From: an uncultured Saprospiraceae bacterium
GTDB taxonomy: Bacteria; Bacteroidota; Bacteroidia; Chitinophagales; Saprospiraceae
Assembly: GCA_937995755.1 (NCBI GenBank)
Contig: CALKJD010000034.1
Span: 1-64,000, forward strand
Direction: 5' to 3'
Length of the DNA: 64,000 nt
Under the pieces are notes generated by a model that searched no databases, was not told the DNA's origin, and was given only the letters and a program-made list of their open reading frames with translations. A program made the position numbers and the translations under genes. Numbering within the stretch: the stretch's first letter is position 1; each line of letters begins with the position of its first letter. Shown one piece after another: positions 16,800 to 25,242 of this stretch.

Positions 16800-18353
16800 T
16801 TATAGCTTAATCACTTTTAAATTTTTGTATTGCCCTTGATGTGCTATACTGAAGTAATATGGTCCTGGAGGATATTGGCTAATATCAACAGCAATTTTAT
16901 TTGACAAAGTATGATTGCTTAGATTCATTTTTTCTATTGGTTGACCTATAGAATTATTGATCGTGAGTATTGATTGTAGATCCGTATTGTCAATCGAGAT
17001 GTTAACTATTCCATTTGTGGGATTTGGATAGATATTTAGTTCTACCGGACAGGCGGCATCCATACTTATTATCGAAGAGTTCGTAAAGGAGTCGTCTAGA
17101 TCAATCAGTTTTAATCTATAGAAGGCATCAAAGTGAGTTTCATGAATAGTATACTGATAAGATTTTTTAAGATCGGTACTTTTAGATTTGGGAACGAATG
17201 CAATGGTTTTGAATGACATGTTGCGATCGGCTTGCTGAATTTCAAAACCAAGGAAATTGATTTCGGAAGATGTTTCCCACTGTATGATGTGATTGCAATC
17301 TTGAGTTCTCACTTTAAAATCATTAAGAACTATAGGTAATATAGGACTACAATCTGGTCCAAAGGGATGATCGAAGAAGTCGCAGAACCCATCACAATCT
17401 GTACCAAATTGGCTATCTCCAATGTCGCAAGCACCATCACAATCGAAACCAAAAGGATGATCTCCTTGGTCGCAATTGCCATCACAATCAACGCTACCAT
17501 TACTATCGTTAGGTTCACAATTTCCATTGCAATCAGGACTACCAGCTTGATCATTATTATTACATAGACCATTGCAGTCAGGACCATTAGCGCTATCTCC
17601 GATATTGCATATACCATTGCAGTCCGAACTACTTGAACTGTCGTTAGTATCGCAAACGCCATTGCAGTCTGGTCCATTTGAGGCATCGTTAGCATTGCAG
17701 ATGCCATTACAGTCGGGTCCATTAACACTATCATTGGAGTTGCAGATACCGTTGCAGTCAACACCGCTAGAGCTGTCGTTAGCATCACATACACCGTTAC
17801 AGTCAGGGCTGTTAGACGTATCGCCAGGATCGCAAAAACCATTACAATCTGGTCCATTCGAGGAGTCACCAGCAGAACAAAAACCATTACAATCTACAGA
17901 ATTAGAATTGTCACTAGCGCCACATACACCATTACAATCAGCGGAAGCAACTGATTCACCCGCTTCGCATATCCCATTGCAATCTGGTCCACTACTAGGT
18001 TCGACTGCATCACATATACCATTACAATCAGGTCCATTTGAGCTATCACCTGATTCGCATACGCCATTACAATTAGGGCTTTCTGGGAGATCTGTTTCTG
18101 CACATCCCATGGCATTTGCTGTATTAGTGCCATTGCTGAAGTCAAATTTATTGCTCTTCGCTTTAAAGAAATCTTTAAGGTCTGGAGTGTATATAAGACG
18201 AGATTCTTTTAGGTCGGTTATAGTTTTGCCGTTATAGAAATCACTCATATCAATCAAGTCATCTGATTTGTTGATTGATGGAGTAATATTACTCGCGTTG
18301 AGTGCCGCTATATTAATCGCAAATAGGGATAGATAGAGAAATAATGTCTTCAT
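16800..18353 (-). CDS. Surface protein with sixteen 15-residue Cys repeats and T9SS tail
   Basis: 517 residues from the ATG at 18353 (MKTLFLYLSLFAINIAALNA signal peptide). Residues 94-333 are exactly sixteen 15-residue units of pattern DCNGxCxxxDSSxGP, each with Cys at positions 2 and 6. Then comes a fibronectin-like beta segment (VLNDFKVRTQDCNHIIQW) and a T9SS type A sorting domain (ELNIYPNPTNGIVNISI). The Asp/Asn/Gly spacing suggests calcium binding and the paired Cys suggest disulfides, giving a stiff stalk; both are inference. It is divergent from a BlaI/M56 pair with shared upstream dyads. Confidence 0.88.
   Translation of the reverse strand: MKTLFLYLSLFAINIAALNASNITPSINKSDDLIDMSDFYNGKTITDLKESRLIYTPDLKDFFKAKSNKFDFSNGTNTANAMGCAETDLPESPNCNGVCESGDSSNGPDCNGICDAVEPSSGPDCNGICEAGESVASADCNGVCGASDNSNSVDCNGFCSAGDSSNGPDCNGFCDPGDTSNSPDCNGVCDANDSSSGVDCNGICNSNDSVNGPDCNGICNANDASNGPDCNGVCDTNDSSSSSDCNGICNIGDSANGPDCNGLCNNNDQAGSPDCNGNCEPNDSNGSVDCDGNCDQGDHPFGFDCDGACDIGDSQFGTDCDGFCDFFDHPFGPDCSPILPIVLNDFKVRTQDCNHIIQWETSSEINFLGFEIQQADRNMSFKTIAFVPKSKSTDLKKSYQYTIHETHFDAFYRLKLIDLDDSFTNSSIISMDAACPVELNIYPNPTNGIVNISIDNTDLQSILTINNSIGQPIEKMNLSNHTLSNKIAVDISQYPPGPYYFSIAHQGQYKNLKVIKL
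17355..18074 (-). repeat. In-frame tandem repeat, 16 x 45 bp
   Basis: 720 bp equal to sixteen units of 45 bp, all in frame. Units differ in sequence while keeping Asp/Asn-Cys-Asn/Asp-Gly-x-Cys, so the array is old and under selection. The last three units switch from DCNG to DCDG and end HPFGF, SQFGT or HPFGP. Confidence 0.92.
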
Positions 18354-18406
18354 AGGTATGGCGGTTAATTGAAATGTAAAAATCGGAAGTGAATAATTGT
18401 GTGACT

Positions 18407-18420
18407 CACCCATTAGGGTG
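18407..18420. promoter_or_regulatory. CACCC-ATTA-GGGTG inverted repeat
   Basis: 5-bp arms 54-67 bases upstream of the Cys-repeat gene. It resembles the CACCCA/TGGGTG palindromes that flank the HisKA_2 kinase at 35388 and 37633. Confidence 0.35.
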
Positions 18421-18450
18421 ATTTTGGTAGAATGTTAAAATTTCATTAAC

Positions 18451-18466
18451 TACGACACTTTTCGTA
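18451..18466. promoter_or_regulatory. Candidate BlaI-type operator 1 (TACGA-N6-TCGTA)
   Basis: TACGA, six bases, TCGTA: a perfect dyad with the same format as operator 2. It lies 98-113 bases upstream of the Cys-repeat gene and 88-103 upstream of the repressor gene. Confidence 0.5.
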
Positions 18467-18508
18467 CTTCAGTCTTGATTTGCTAGTTACTTATGTATAT
18501 ATTCGTTG

Positions 18509-18524
18509 TACGAAATGATTCGTA
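18509..18524. promoter_or_regulatory. Candidate BlaI-type operator 2 (TACGA-N6-TCGTA)
   Basis: Perfect dyad 30-45 bases before the repressor ATG, overlapping a further TTCGT-TGT-ACGAA dyad (18502-18514). The placement suits autorepression. Confidence 0.55.
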
Positions 18525-18553
18525 TTAATGTATTTCGTGAAAAAATAATAGAT

Positions 18554-18934
18554 ATGAGCAATACTAATAAGCCCACAGAAACCGAACTAGAGATCTTACA
18601 GATACTATGGCAGAATGGTCCATCATCTGTAAGAGATGTCAATGATGCAATGACAAAGAACAAAGAGATAGGGTATACTACAACACTCAAGCTTATGCAA
18701 ATTATGAATGAAAAGGAACTCACTCATAGAGACACTGCGAGTCGTACACATATATACACGGCTAATGTAGAAGAAGAGAAAGTGAAGTCTGGGTTGTTGA
18801 AGAGTTTTATTAATTCGGCATTTAGAGGTTCTACATCATCATTGGTGATGCAAGCCTTAGGGCAGAGTAATGCTTCTATAGATGAACTGAATCAAATCAA
18901 GTCGCTAATAGCGCAAATTGAAAATAAGAAGTAG
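18554..18934 (+). CDS. BlaI/MecI/CopY-family transcriptional repressor
   Basis: 126 residues from the ATG at 18554 (MSNTNKPTETELEILQILW, the usual family start); the longer frame would begin inside the operator region. A winged helix-turn-helix (residues about 8-75, with SVRDVNDAM and GYTTTLKLMQIMNEKELTHR) is followed by a dimerisation domain. In the family the repressor is cleaved or released when its partner M56 peptidase senses a signal. The partner is encoded 35 bases downstream. Two TACGA-N6-TCGTA dyads upstream are probable operators. Confidence 0.9.
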   Translation: MSNTNKPTETELEILQILWQNGPSSVRDVNDAMTKNKEIGYTTTLKLMQIMNEKELTHRDTASRTHIYTANVEEEKVKSGLLKSFINSAFRGSTSSLVMQALGQSNASIDELNQIKSLIAQIENKK

Positions 18935-18969
18935 CCCCTTATCTCATAGTAAATAAAAACCAACCAATC

Positions 18970-20952
18970 ATGGAACAAATAATATCTAGCTGGATTAGTT
19001 CTGAATTATTAGATAGTATTACTTATACGATAGTGCAGTCCGTATGGCAAGGAGCAATCATTGCAATTTTGACTTTTGTTCTATTCAAATGGAAATCTAG
19101 TGATAATCCTGTTCTTAAATATAGAATAGCGATACTTGGAATTTCGACTTTATTTGTATGCTCAGTTATTACTTTTCTGACTAGTTATATGTCAGGAAGC
19201 GTTTCTGATACTGCTGCTTTTTCTGGTGCGATTAAGGAGTGGGCATCTACTATAATACTAGTTGATGAAGAGGCTTTTACCTTGTCTTATACTTGGATTG
19301 GTTATTTGTGGATTTTAGGTGTTACAGGATTTAGTATTAAATTTTTATTGGATCTAGGAGTTGTACAATACATTAGATTCACCGCAGTAGAGAACGAAGA
19401 ATCAATTGGATATACACCATTGCTCAAGACGATACTGAATGAAAATAATACACGTACTGTATTGAAAGTATCTACTATTATAAAAGCGCCGGTAACGATA
19501 GGGTTTTTAAAACCGATTATACTTTTTCCAGTAGGAATGATGACTCAACTTACTGTATCTGAGGTGGAAAGTATATTGAGTCATGAAGTAGCTCATATTG
19601 TACGAAAAGATTATTTAGTAAATATTGCCCAGTCAATAATGGAGATTGTCCTTTTCTATCATCCATTGGTATGGTGGCTATCTCGAGTAGCTAGAGAGGA
19701 AAGAGAATATTGCTGTGATGATGCAGTAATAACTCAACAAACGGAAGCGGTAGACTATGCAAAAGCATTAGTGCGTGTGCAGGAATTAGTAATACAGCAA
19801 CGACAAACATTAGCGATGTCATTCGCAGATCAATCACTTATCAATAGAATAAAGAGAATTATGAACTTACCAAAAGCAAATAGAAACATGAGAGAAAAAT
19901 TAATAGCAATTACTGCAGTCTTAGCTTTGATAGTATTCTTTAGTAAGGATATGATTGCAAATGTATCAGAGAAGATCTGGAGTAGTGCAGAAATAGAAAA
20001 TACCGAGGTGCCGAGAGAAACCATATCATTAGACATGAAAGTAATGGCGATAGATACATTGCCAAAGCTGAGCAAGCATAGTTACTCGATGACTAAGTCA
20101 GATGATGAAGGATCTATTTCTATTAAAAAAGAAAATGGAAAGATTACGAAGTTGGAAATAGATGGGAAAAGTATTCCTGAAAGTGAATATGGTCAATATG
20201 AGAATGAGATTCAAGAATTAGAGGGAGGAAGATCTACATCAGGCAATACATGGATGTTTAGTAATGGCGATCCGATATCAGGAGAGGAAATGCAGCGTAA
20301 ACTAAGGGAGCTTGATATAGATGTAGAAATAATGGGAGAAGGTTTTGATAGAGACATGCAAGAGTGGGCTGAAAGCTTTGGTCCGGCGATGGAAGAATGG
20401 GGAGAAAAATTTGGTCAGTCTATGGAAATTTGGGGACACCAATTTGAAGATGGTTTTGAGGGGCGACTTGGTGAAGGAGATAGTCTTAGATCATTTTCGT
20501 TTATTATGCCTGATTTGGATGAAGATGTGATGCTGCAATTAGAGGATCTGATGGGAGGAATAGATATGGAAGGTATCAAGTTACTTGATCTTGATATTAT
20601 GACTGAGGATCTAGAGGAAATGCTAGAAGGACTGGATTTTGATGATTCTAAGTTGAGAAGACTAGATAACAATAGATCATATCCTAGTAATAGACTAGGT
20701 GGAAATCGAACTGTCGAAGATAAAATAGGGTACGAATTGCGCAAAGACCGTCTGATCGCTACAGGAGAAGTAAGTGAAGTGGAGCTCTCTGGTAAGCATA
20801 TGAAAGTCAATGGAGATAAGCAACCAAAGAACATTTGGAATAAGTACAAAGAGATATTTGAAGAAGCGTCTGGAATTGAACTGTCAAAGGATAGTAAGCT
20901 CAAATTTAAGGTAGAAGGAAAGAAGACGATTAGCAAGTCAAGTGCGTTTTAG
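18970..20952 (+). CDS. BlaR1-like M56 sensor metallopeptidase
   Basis: 660 residues. The N-terminal half has about four membrane segments and the zinc motif HEVAH (residues 205-209) in a cytoplasmic loop, followed by EREYCCDDAV with the third ligand. A further membrane helix lies near residues 310-330. The C-terminal 330 residues are presumably extracytoplasmic, very acidic, and include three 11-residue units of MxxWxxxFxxx type (463-495); they do not look like the penicillin-binding domain of true BlaR1, so the signal is unlikely to be a beta-lactam. It should inactivate the repressor encoded just upstream. Confidence 0.88.
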   Translation: MEQIISSWISSELLDSITYTIVQSVWQGAIIAILTFVLFKWKSSDNPVLKYRIAILGISTLFVCSVITFLTSYMSGSVSDTAAFSGAIKEWASTIILVDEEAFTLSYTWIGYLWILGVTGFSIKFLLDLGVVQYIRFTAVENEESIGYTPLLKTILNENNTRTVLKVSTIIKAPVTIGFLKPIILFPVGMMTQLTVSEVESILSHEVAHIVRKDYLVNIAQSIMEIVLFYHPLVWWLSRVAREEREYCCDDAVITQQTEAVDYAKALVRVQELVIQQRQTLAMSFADQSLINRIKRIMNLPKANRNMREKLIAITAVLALIVFFSKDMIANVSEKIWSSAEIENTEVPRETISLDMKVMAIDTLPKLSKHSYSMTKSDDEGSISIKKENGKITKLEIDGKSIPESEYGQYENEIQELEGGRSTSGNTWMFSNGDPISGEEMQRKLRELDIDVEIMGEGFDRDMQEWAESFGPAMEEWGEKFGQSMEIWGHQFEDGFEGRLGEGDSLRSFSFIMPDLDEDVMLQLEDLMGGIDMEGIKLLDLDIMTEDLEEMLEGLDFDDSKLRRLDNNRSYPSNRLGGNRTVEDKIGYELRKDRLIATGEVSEVELSGKHMKVNGDKQPKNIWNKYKEIFEEASGIELSKDSKLKFKVEGKKTISKSSAF

Positions 20953-21106
20953 ATCTTTGAAAGCAGCATTTGTTGAGCTATTAGTCTCTAATTGATACCA
21001 GGTCTTATCATTTATTGATAGTTAGTCATGATAGCATGAAGCATTATTGTGGATAATATTTAGATTTGAAGAAATTATTAAATAAGCATCAAACCATAAT
21101 AGTACG

Positions 21107-21538
21107 ATGAAACATATTATAACTTGTATATGCCTGATGGTGGCAAGCGGCCTGTATGCCCAAACCACGCCAACTAAGTCAAGTGAGGCACATAAGATCA
21201 ACATGTCTAGAATCAACGGTAAAACGGTGACAAGTGCAGATGGTGAAGTGCTGACAGACATTAAAGTAAGTTCAAGTGATAAGTGTGATATAGGAGTAAA
21301 GACAAGTACTGTAGATGGTGGTGTTGCGATTTTAGGTTTTTCGCCTACAAATTCAACCGCTAAGTCAGCAAAGCTTAAGGTGAATGATATTATCACTGCT
21401 GTTAATAACAAGTCAGTTAGTACTACGAAAGAATTGGATGCCGCAATTGCCTCTTTTGTGCCAGGTGATGTAGTGGTTATAAGCTACACAAGAGGTAAAA
21501 GAAAGTTAAAGAAAGACGTTAGAATCAATCGTAAATAA
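21107..21538 (+). CDS. Exported PDZ-domain protein
   Basis: 143 residues with a signal peptide (MKHIITCICLMVASGLYA). Residues about 60-140 form one PDZ domain (GVAILGFSPTNSTAKSAKLK, VNDIITAVNNKSVSTTKELD, GDVVVISYTRGKRKLKKDV). There is no protease domain, so it is a stand-alone periplasmic PDZ module that may bind protein C-termini. It follows the M56 gene by 154 bases on the same strand, and a terminator lies after it. A link with M56 signalling is only suggested by position. Confidence 0.8.
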   Translation: MKHIITCICLMVASGLYAQTTPTKSSEAHKINMSRINGKTVTSADGEVLTDIKVSSSDKCDIGVKTSTVDGGVAILGFSPTNSTAKSAKLKVNDIITAVNNKSVSTTKELDAAIASFVPGDVVVISYTRGKRKLKKDVRINRK

Positions 21539-21578
21539 ATTAATGGCTCAGTATGAGAGTCATACCAAAAGAATATTG

Positions 21579-21612
21579 AAAAAGGGAAACTGGAGACGGA
21601 TTCCCTTTTTTT
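21579..21612 (+). terminator. Intrinsic terminator after the PDZ gene
   Basis: AAAAAGGGAA pairs with TTCCCTTTTT across a 12-base loop, followed by more T. Confidence 0.75.
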
Positions 21613-21656
21613 GTTGCTACTTAATCTGTGTTAAAATGACAGTGATACTGTAAACC

Positions 21657-22169
21657 ATGAGGAAAAAAATACTTACCATATCGGGTTCGTCGAGGGAGGA
21701 ATCATCTAATGTGAAACTGCTCAGAGCTTTATCTACATTGGACGTGAGAAACCACTATAGGCATTATAACGATCTTCATAAGGTTCCGTTATTTGCAGCA
21801 GAGGATGATCGACATCCTTGGGCTCAGGAAGTGTTAAAGTGGCGTACGGCTGTTCAAGAAGCAGATGCTATTATTATCTGTACGCCAGAATATCTTCACA
21901 ATCTTCCAGCTCAAATTAAATCTGCCCTAGAGTGGATAGCGTCAAGTGGTGAGTTGGTGGCTAAGCCTACCTTGGCTATGACATATACTCCACATGCCCC
22001 TAGAGGCGAACGTGCTATACAATCATTACTTTGGTCCTTGGAGGCATTAGACGCAAATGTAGTGGCTCAAGTTAATATCTATCAAAGTCAGATCAAGATT
22101 GAAGATGGTATGATAATAGGAGATGAAGAAATTATTGAATTGCTCCAAGAAATACTGACAATGCTTTAG
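21657..22169 (+). CDS. NADPH-dependent FMN reductase family protein
   Basis: 170 residues, cytoplasmic. The flavodoxin-like fold is shown by the FMN phosphate loop SGSSREESSNVKLL near the N-terminus and the ICTPEYLHNLPAQIKSALEW block, which is typical of NAD(P)H-dependent quinone, chromate or azo reductases. Such enzymes reduce quinones or xenobiotics with bound FMN. The substrate is not readable. The following transferase gene starts 24 bases later on the same strand, perhaps one transcript. Confidence 0.87.
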   Translation: MRKKILTISGSSREESSNVKLLRALSTLDVRNHYRHYNDLHKVPLFAAEDDRHPWAQEVLKWRTAVQEADAIIICTPEYLHNLPAQIKSALEWIASSGELVAKPTLAMTYTPHAPRGERAIQSLLWSLEALDANVVAQVNIYQSQIKIEDGMIIGDEEIIELLQEILTML

Positions 22170-22192
22170 TTTTGTACAAAAGCTGGACATAG

Positions 22193-23122
22193 GTGAATAT
22201 CAAATTACTACATAGAGATCAGATCGATATTACTCAGTGGAATGCTAGGGTGGAGGAAAGTGGTAATGGATTGCCATATGCGCTCTCTGAGTATCTTGAT
22301 ATAGTTACTGATCGCCAATGGTGTGCTTTGGTAGGAGATGATTACGAAGCAATATTTCCATTGCCTATAGAATACAAACTGGGTGCTAAGATGTTTTTAC
22401 AACCACCGTTTACTCAGCAGCTCGGTTTGATAGCCAAAGGTGGGAATCAGGAAATTTTGTTAGATTTTATTAATTCTATTCCTTCGGACTTTAAGCTATT
22501 ACACCTTAAGGGCAATGAGAAAAGTGCTATTGCCAATCATGAGAACTTTAATATCATAAGGCGTACAAATTTACTTTTACCTCTCAATGTTGATTATGAA
22601 GAGATCAAAGCTAGGTACTCTAAATCCCTGAGAAAGCGTATCCGTAAAAATGAGGGCTACTATGAAATAGAAGAGTCAGAAGATATTGATCTAGTGGTTT
22701 CTTTTTATCAAAATGAGATGAGTGAAAAAGTGGGTTTGAATTCTGAACAATATGGAACCGCAAGAAAATTGTTTAGATACTTGATTAACTGTAATCTTGG
22801 TAAGATATATATCGCGAAGTACGATGGTGATGTACAAGGTGCATTATTTGTTATACATTTTCAAAATAGAATTATAAATCTTTTTGGTACGTCGAATAGA
22901 AAAGGAAAAGAAAACTTTGCGATGCATCTTATACTTAATCAAATTATTGAGCAGCACTCTAATACAGAAACCATCTTTGACTTTGAAGGGTCTGATCTTT
23001 CAGGAGTAAAGAAATTTTACCAAAGTTTTGGTGCGCAGCAAGTGGATTATCCGGAATATTATAAAGAACAATTATCTCTTTGGTATAAGGTGGTAAAGAA
23101 GATTAAATCTCTGGTCGATTAA
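22193..23122 (+). CDS. FemAB/GNAT-like acyltransferase
   Basis: 309 residues with a GTG start. The C-terminal half shows the GNAT-type pattern of the FemAB-like group (SKSLRKRIRKNEGYYEI, YIAKYDGDVQGALFVIHFQNRIINLFGTSNRKGK, FDFEGSDLSGVKKFYQSFGA). Members transfer amino acids or acyl groups to peptidoglycan precursors or other amines; which one applies here is unknown. No signal peptide, so cytoplasmic. A family-level assignment only. Confidence 0.75.
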   Translation: MNIKLLHRDQIDITQWNARVEESGNGLPYALSEYLDIVTDRQWCALVGDDYEAIFPLPIEYKLGAKMFLQPPFTQQLGLIAKGGNQEILLDFINSIPSDFKLLHLKGNEKSAIANHENFNIIRRTNLLLPLNVDYEEIKARYSKSLRKRIRKNEGYYEIEESEDIDLVVSFYQNEMSEKVGLNSEQYGTARKLFRYLINCNLGKIYIAKYDGDVQGALFVIHFQNRIINLFGTSNRKGKENFAMHLILNQIIEQHSNTETIFDFEGSDLSGVKKFYQSFGAQQVDYPEYYKEQLSLWYKVVKKIKSLVD

Positions 23123-23127
23123 TGTTT

Positions 23128-23505
23128 CTAAGAAGACCTTAATTCCTTGACGCTGAATATTAAAAGAAGTACTGACAAAGGAATAGCAACAATTACGAAT
23201 GGCAGTCCTGCCGCTAATGGATCATCAGTAAGGCGAGCGTATATTGTCGTAGCATTCTGGACGATTACCGTTATGATCATCAAATAAGTAAGTTGAGTTG
23301 ATATTTCTTTTTTCGATTTCCACAATAACAATAGTGGGATGATAGGTAGAAATATTATGTTGTTGATAAGTAGTGGGAATAGTTCTTCGGTCCAACCGCT
23401 ACCTGGTGTATTGTATTCCATGATCCATAAAATGTGATCTACATTGGTAAATACCATGAGACAAAACAGAATGATAATAGTAAGTATTAGTAACTTGTTT
23501 TTCAT
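23128..23505 (-). CDS. Small membrane protein, four predicted helices
   Basis: 125 residues from the ATG at 23505 (MKNKLLILT). Hydrophobic segments near residues 3-22, 42-62, 73-92 and 100-120 indicate a four-helix inner-membrane protein. No motif recognised. It starts six bases after the stop of argE on the same strand and is probably co-transcribed with it. It converges on the FemAB-like gene with a five-base gap. Confidence 0.6.
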   Translation of the reverse strand: MKNKLLILTIIILFCLMVFTNVDHILWIMEYNTPGSGWTEELFPLLINNIIFLPIIPLLLLWKSKKEISTQLTYLMIITVIVQNATTIYARLTDDPLAAGLPFVIVAIPLSVLLLIFSVKELRSS

Positions 23506-23511
23506 TTTCAA

Positions 23512-24666
23512 TTAATTGGATAATGTACTAATCAATTTTTTGATCATTGCTACACCTTTGGTCATTTGATCTATTTCAATAAATTCATTTGCTCTATGAG
23601 CTTGAGCAATAGATCCAGGTCCACATATTATAGACTGGAATCCACCTTCTGCAAATTGACCCGCTTCTGCAGCGTAAGATACGGTATCCCAAGTAGGATT
23701 GTCGACTAGCGACTGTGTAAATGCGACTACATCATCATTTACATCTGTATCCAATGGTGGAACTGGTGGGTGGTGTTGTCTAGTTGTGATCTCAAAGTCA
23801 GGGTAGATATTTCGCAATATTTTTTCTCTATCTCTACAATGCGCTTCAAATTCAAAAATAAGATCTGTGGCTTTATCCAAAGGAATTGTGCGAACATCCC
23901 AGAAAAAGGAAGCTTTATCAGCAATAATATTGGGGGCGATACCACCTTGTATTTGTCCAATATGAAGAGATGAATGTGGAGGGTTAAATCTATTATCCAC
24001 TCTTCCATCGGCTACGAGTTGATTCATTTTATCTTCTAGCCAAAGCACTAGCCTTGCAGACTCATGGATGGCACTTACTTCTTGTCTGATTCGACTACTA
24101 TGTCCAGCAGATCCATTGACATGAGTGTCAAGTACACAAATTCCCTTTTGGCCTATGATAGGCTGCAACATAGATGGTTCGCCAATGATAGCATACTTAG
24201 GCTTCTCATCGTAATGCTGATTGATATGGTTGACGAGCTCTGGAGCTGCTAAGCAGCCAATCTCTTCATCATAGGAGAAGGCAAAGTATATGGGTGTTGT
24301 TAGATCTGCTGCGACCATCTCAGGTAAGGCAGCTAAGCAACAGGCCAAGAACCCTTTCATGTCGCATGAGCCTCTAGCATATAGTTTTCCATCTTTGCCA
24401 TCGATTAATTCAAAGGGGTCGGTCTTCCAGTCTTGTCCTTCGACTGGCACTACATCTGTATGTCCAGACAGTATTACTCCACCTTGTTTAGCTGGTCCAA
24501 TACGACAATGTAAGGACGCTTTATTACCTGCTTCATTAGGCACAAGATGAGTTGTGATGCCGTGAGATTCTATATACTCTTGTATCCAGGTAATGATAGA
24601 CATATTAGACTCTCCACCTAATACAGGAAAAGACACTAATTTTTGTAATATTTCGATTTCACTCAT
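23512..24666 (-). CDS. argE: Acetylornithine deacetylase, M20 family
   Basis: 384 residues from the ATG at 24666 (MSEIEILQKL). Zinc ligands are visible in GHTDVVP, ARGSCDMKG and YDEEIGC; the dimerisation domain (GHSSRIRQE) and a final His-bearing segment are present. ArgE removes acetyl from N2-acetylornithine in arginine synthesis. M20 enzymes are similar to each other, and no other arginine genes are nearby, so a related deacylase (for example acetylcitrulline) cannot be excluded. Confidence 0.85.
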   Translation of the reverse strand: MSEIEILQKLVSFPVLGGESNMSIITWIQEYIESHGITTHLVPNEAGNKASLHCRIGPAKQGGVILSGHTDVVPVEGQDWKTDPFELIDGKDGKLYARGSCDMKGFLACCLAALPEMVAADLTTPIYFAFSYDEEIGCLAAPELVNHINQHYDEKPKYAIIGEPSMLQPIIGQKGICVLDTHVNGSAGHSSRIRQEVSAIHESARLVLWLEDKMNQLVADGRVDNRFNPPHSSLHIGQIQGGIAPNIIADKASFFWDVRTIPLDKATDLIFEFEAHCRDREKILRNIYPDFEITTRQHHPPVPPLDTDVNDDVVAFTQSLVDNPTWDTVSYAAEAGQFAEGGFQSIICGPGSIAQAHRANEFIEIDQMTKGVAMIKKLISTLSN

Positions 24667-24696
24667 AATACCAAAAGTACACAATAACTAAAACGA

Positions 24697-24728
24697 AAAA
24701 GGCCCAGTCCTGAAAAGAACTAGACCTT
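24697..24728 (-). terminator. Terminator after trxA
   Basis: On the minus strand AAGGTCTAGTTC pairs with CAGGACTGGGCCTT using G-U pairs, loop of T, followed by TTTTTCGTTTT. It lies 84 bases past the trxA stop. Confidence 0.65.
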
Positions 24729-24812
24729 ATCTAAATATGTGCATTTTTAAAAGAACAGATAAGCTATCTATTGAGTAGATATGTTGCTGTATGCTCTTCC
24801 TTAATTGTGATT

Positions 24813-25139
24813 CTATGCTGCGAAAGCTTTAAGAGATTCTATTTTAGTTCGCAAATTGCTTTCTGTAGTTAAGCCCTTAAGTTTGTCAGTAACGGTATTT
24901 CCTTTGATGAAAAATATTGAAGGGATACTACGCACCTCGAATACTGATGCTAATTCTCTTTGTTCGTCTACATTTACTTTAAGAATTTCGACATCGCCAT
25001 CGTATTCTTCTGCTAGTTTTTCGACTGTAGGAAGTAATGTTTGGCAAGGTCCACACCAGTCAGCATAAAAATCTAATACGAATGGCTTTCCACTGTTTAC
25101 TAATTCATTGAATTGTGCGCTTGATTGTATTGCTCTCAT
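24813..25139 (-). CDS. trxA: Thioredoxin
   Basis: 108 residues, the classic length. Active-site disulfide WCGPC (Cys29 and Cys32) in FYADWCGPC, the cis-Pro loop RSIPSIFF and GLTTESNL complete the fold. No signal peptide, so a cytoplasmic disulfide reductase for ribonucleotide reductase, peroxidases or MsrA. Single gene with its own terminator. Confidence 0.93.
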   Translation of the reverse strand: MRAIQSSAQFNELVNSGKPFVLDFYADWCGPCQTLLPTVEKLAEEYDGDVEILKVNVDEQRELASVFEVRSIPSIFFIKGNTVTDKLKGLTTESNLRTKIESLKAFAA

Positions 25140-25242
25140 GATAAACGTGTTTTTGATTTATATATACTACAAATATCGGACAGAAGCTCTGATGTCGTAA
25201 TAGCAATTTTTCCTCCATCATTGGCAATTTTTCTTGTTTGGG

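Noticed and set aside
17355..18074. Possible CRISPR array
   Set aside because: Units are contiguous, in frame, without spacers and diverged, and they encode a conserved peptide repeat.
17572..18237. Plus-strand 221-codon open frame
   Set aside because: It is the antisense of the Cys-repeat array; the frame stays open because the 45-bp unit repeats, giving a QSGPxxLSPxxHxPL pattern.
20415..20936. Minus-strand 173-codon frame
   Set aside because: It lies opposite the acidic M56 C-terminal coding region; its Ser-rich product is an artefact of Glu/Asp codons read backwards.
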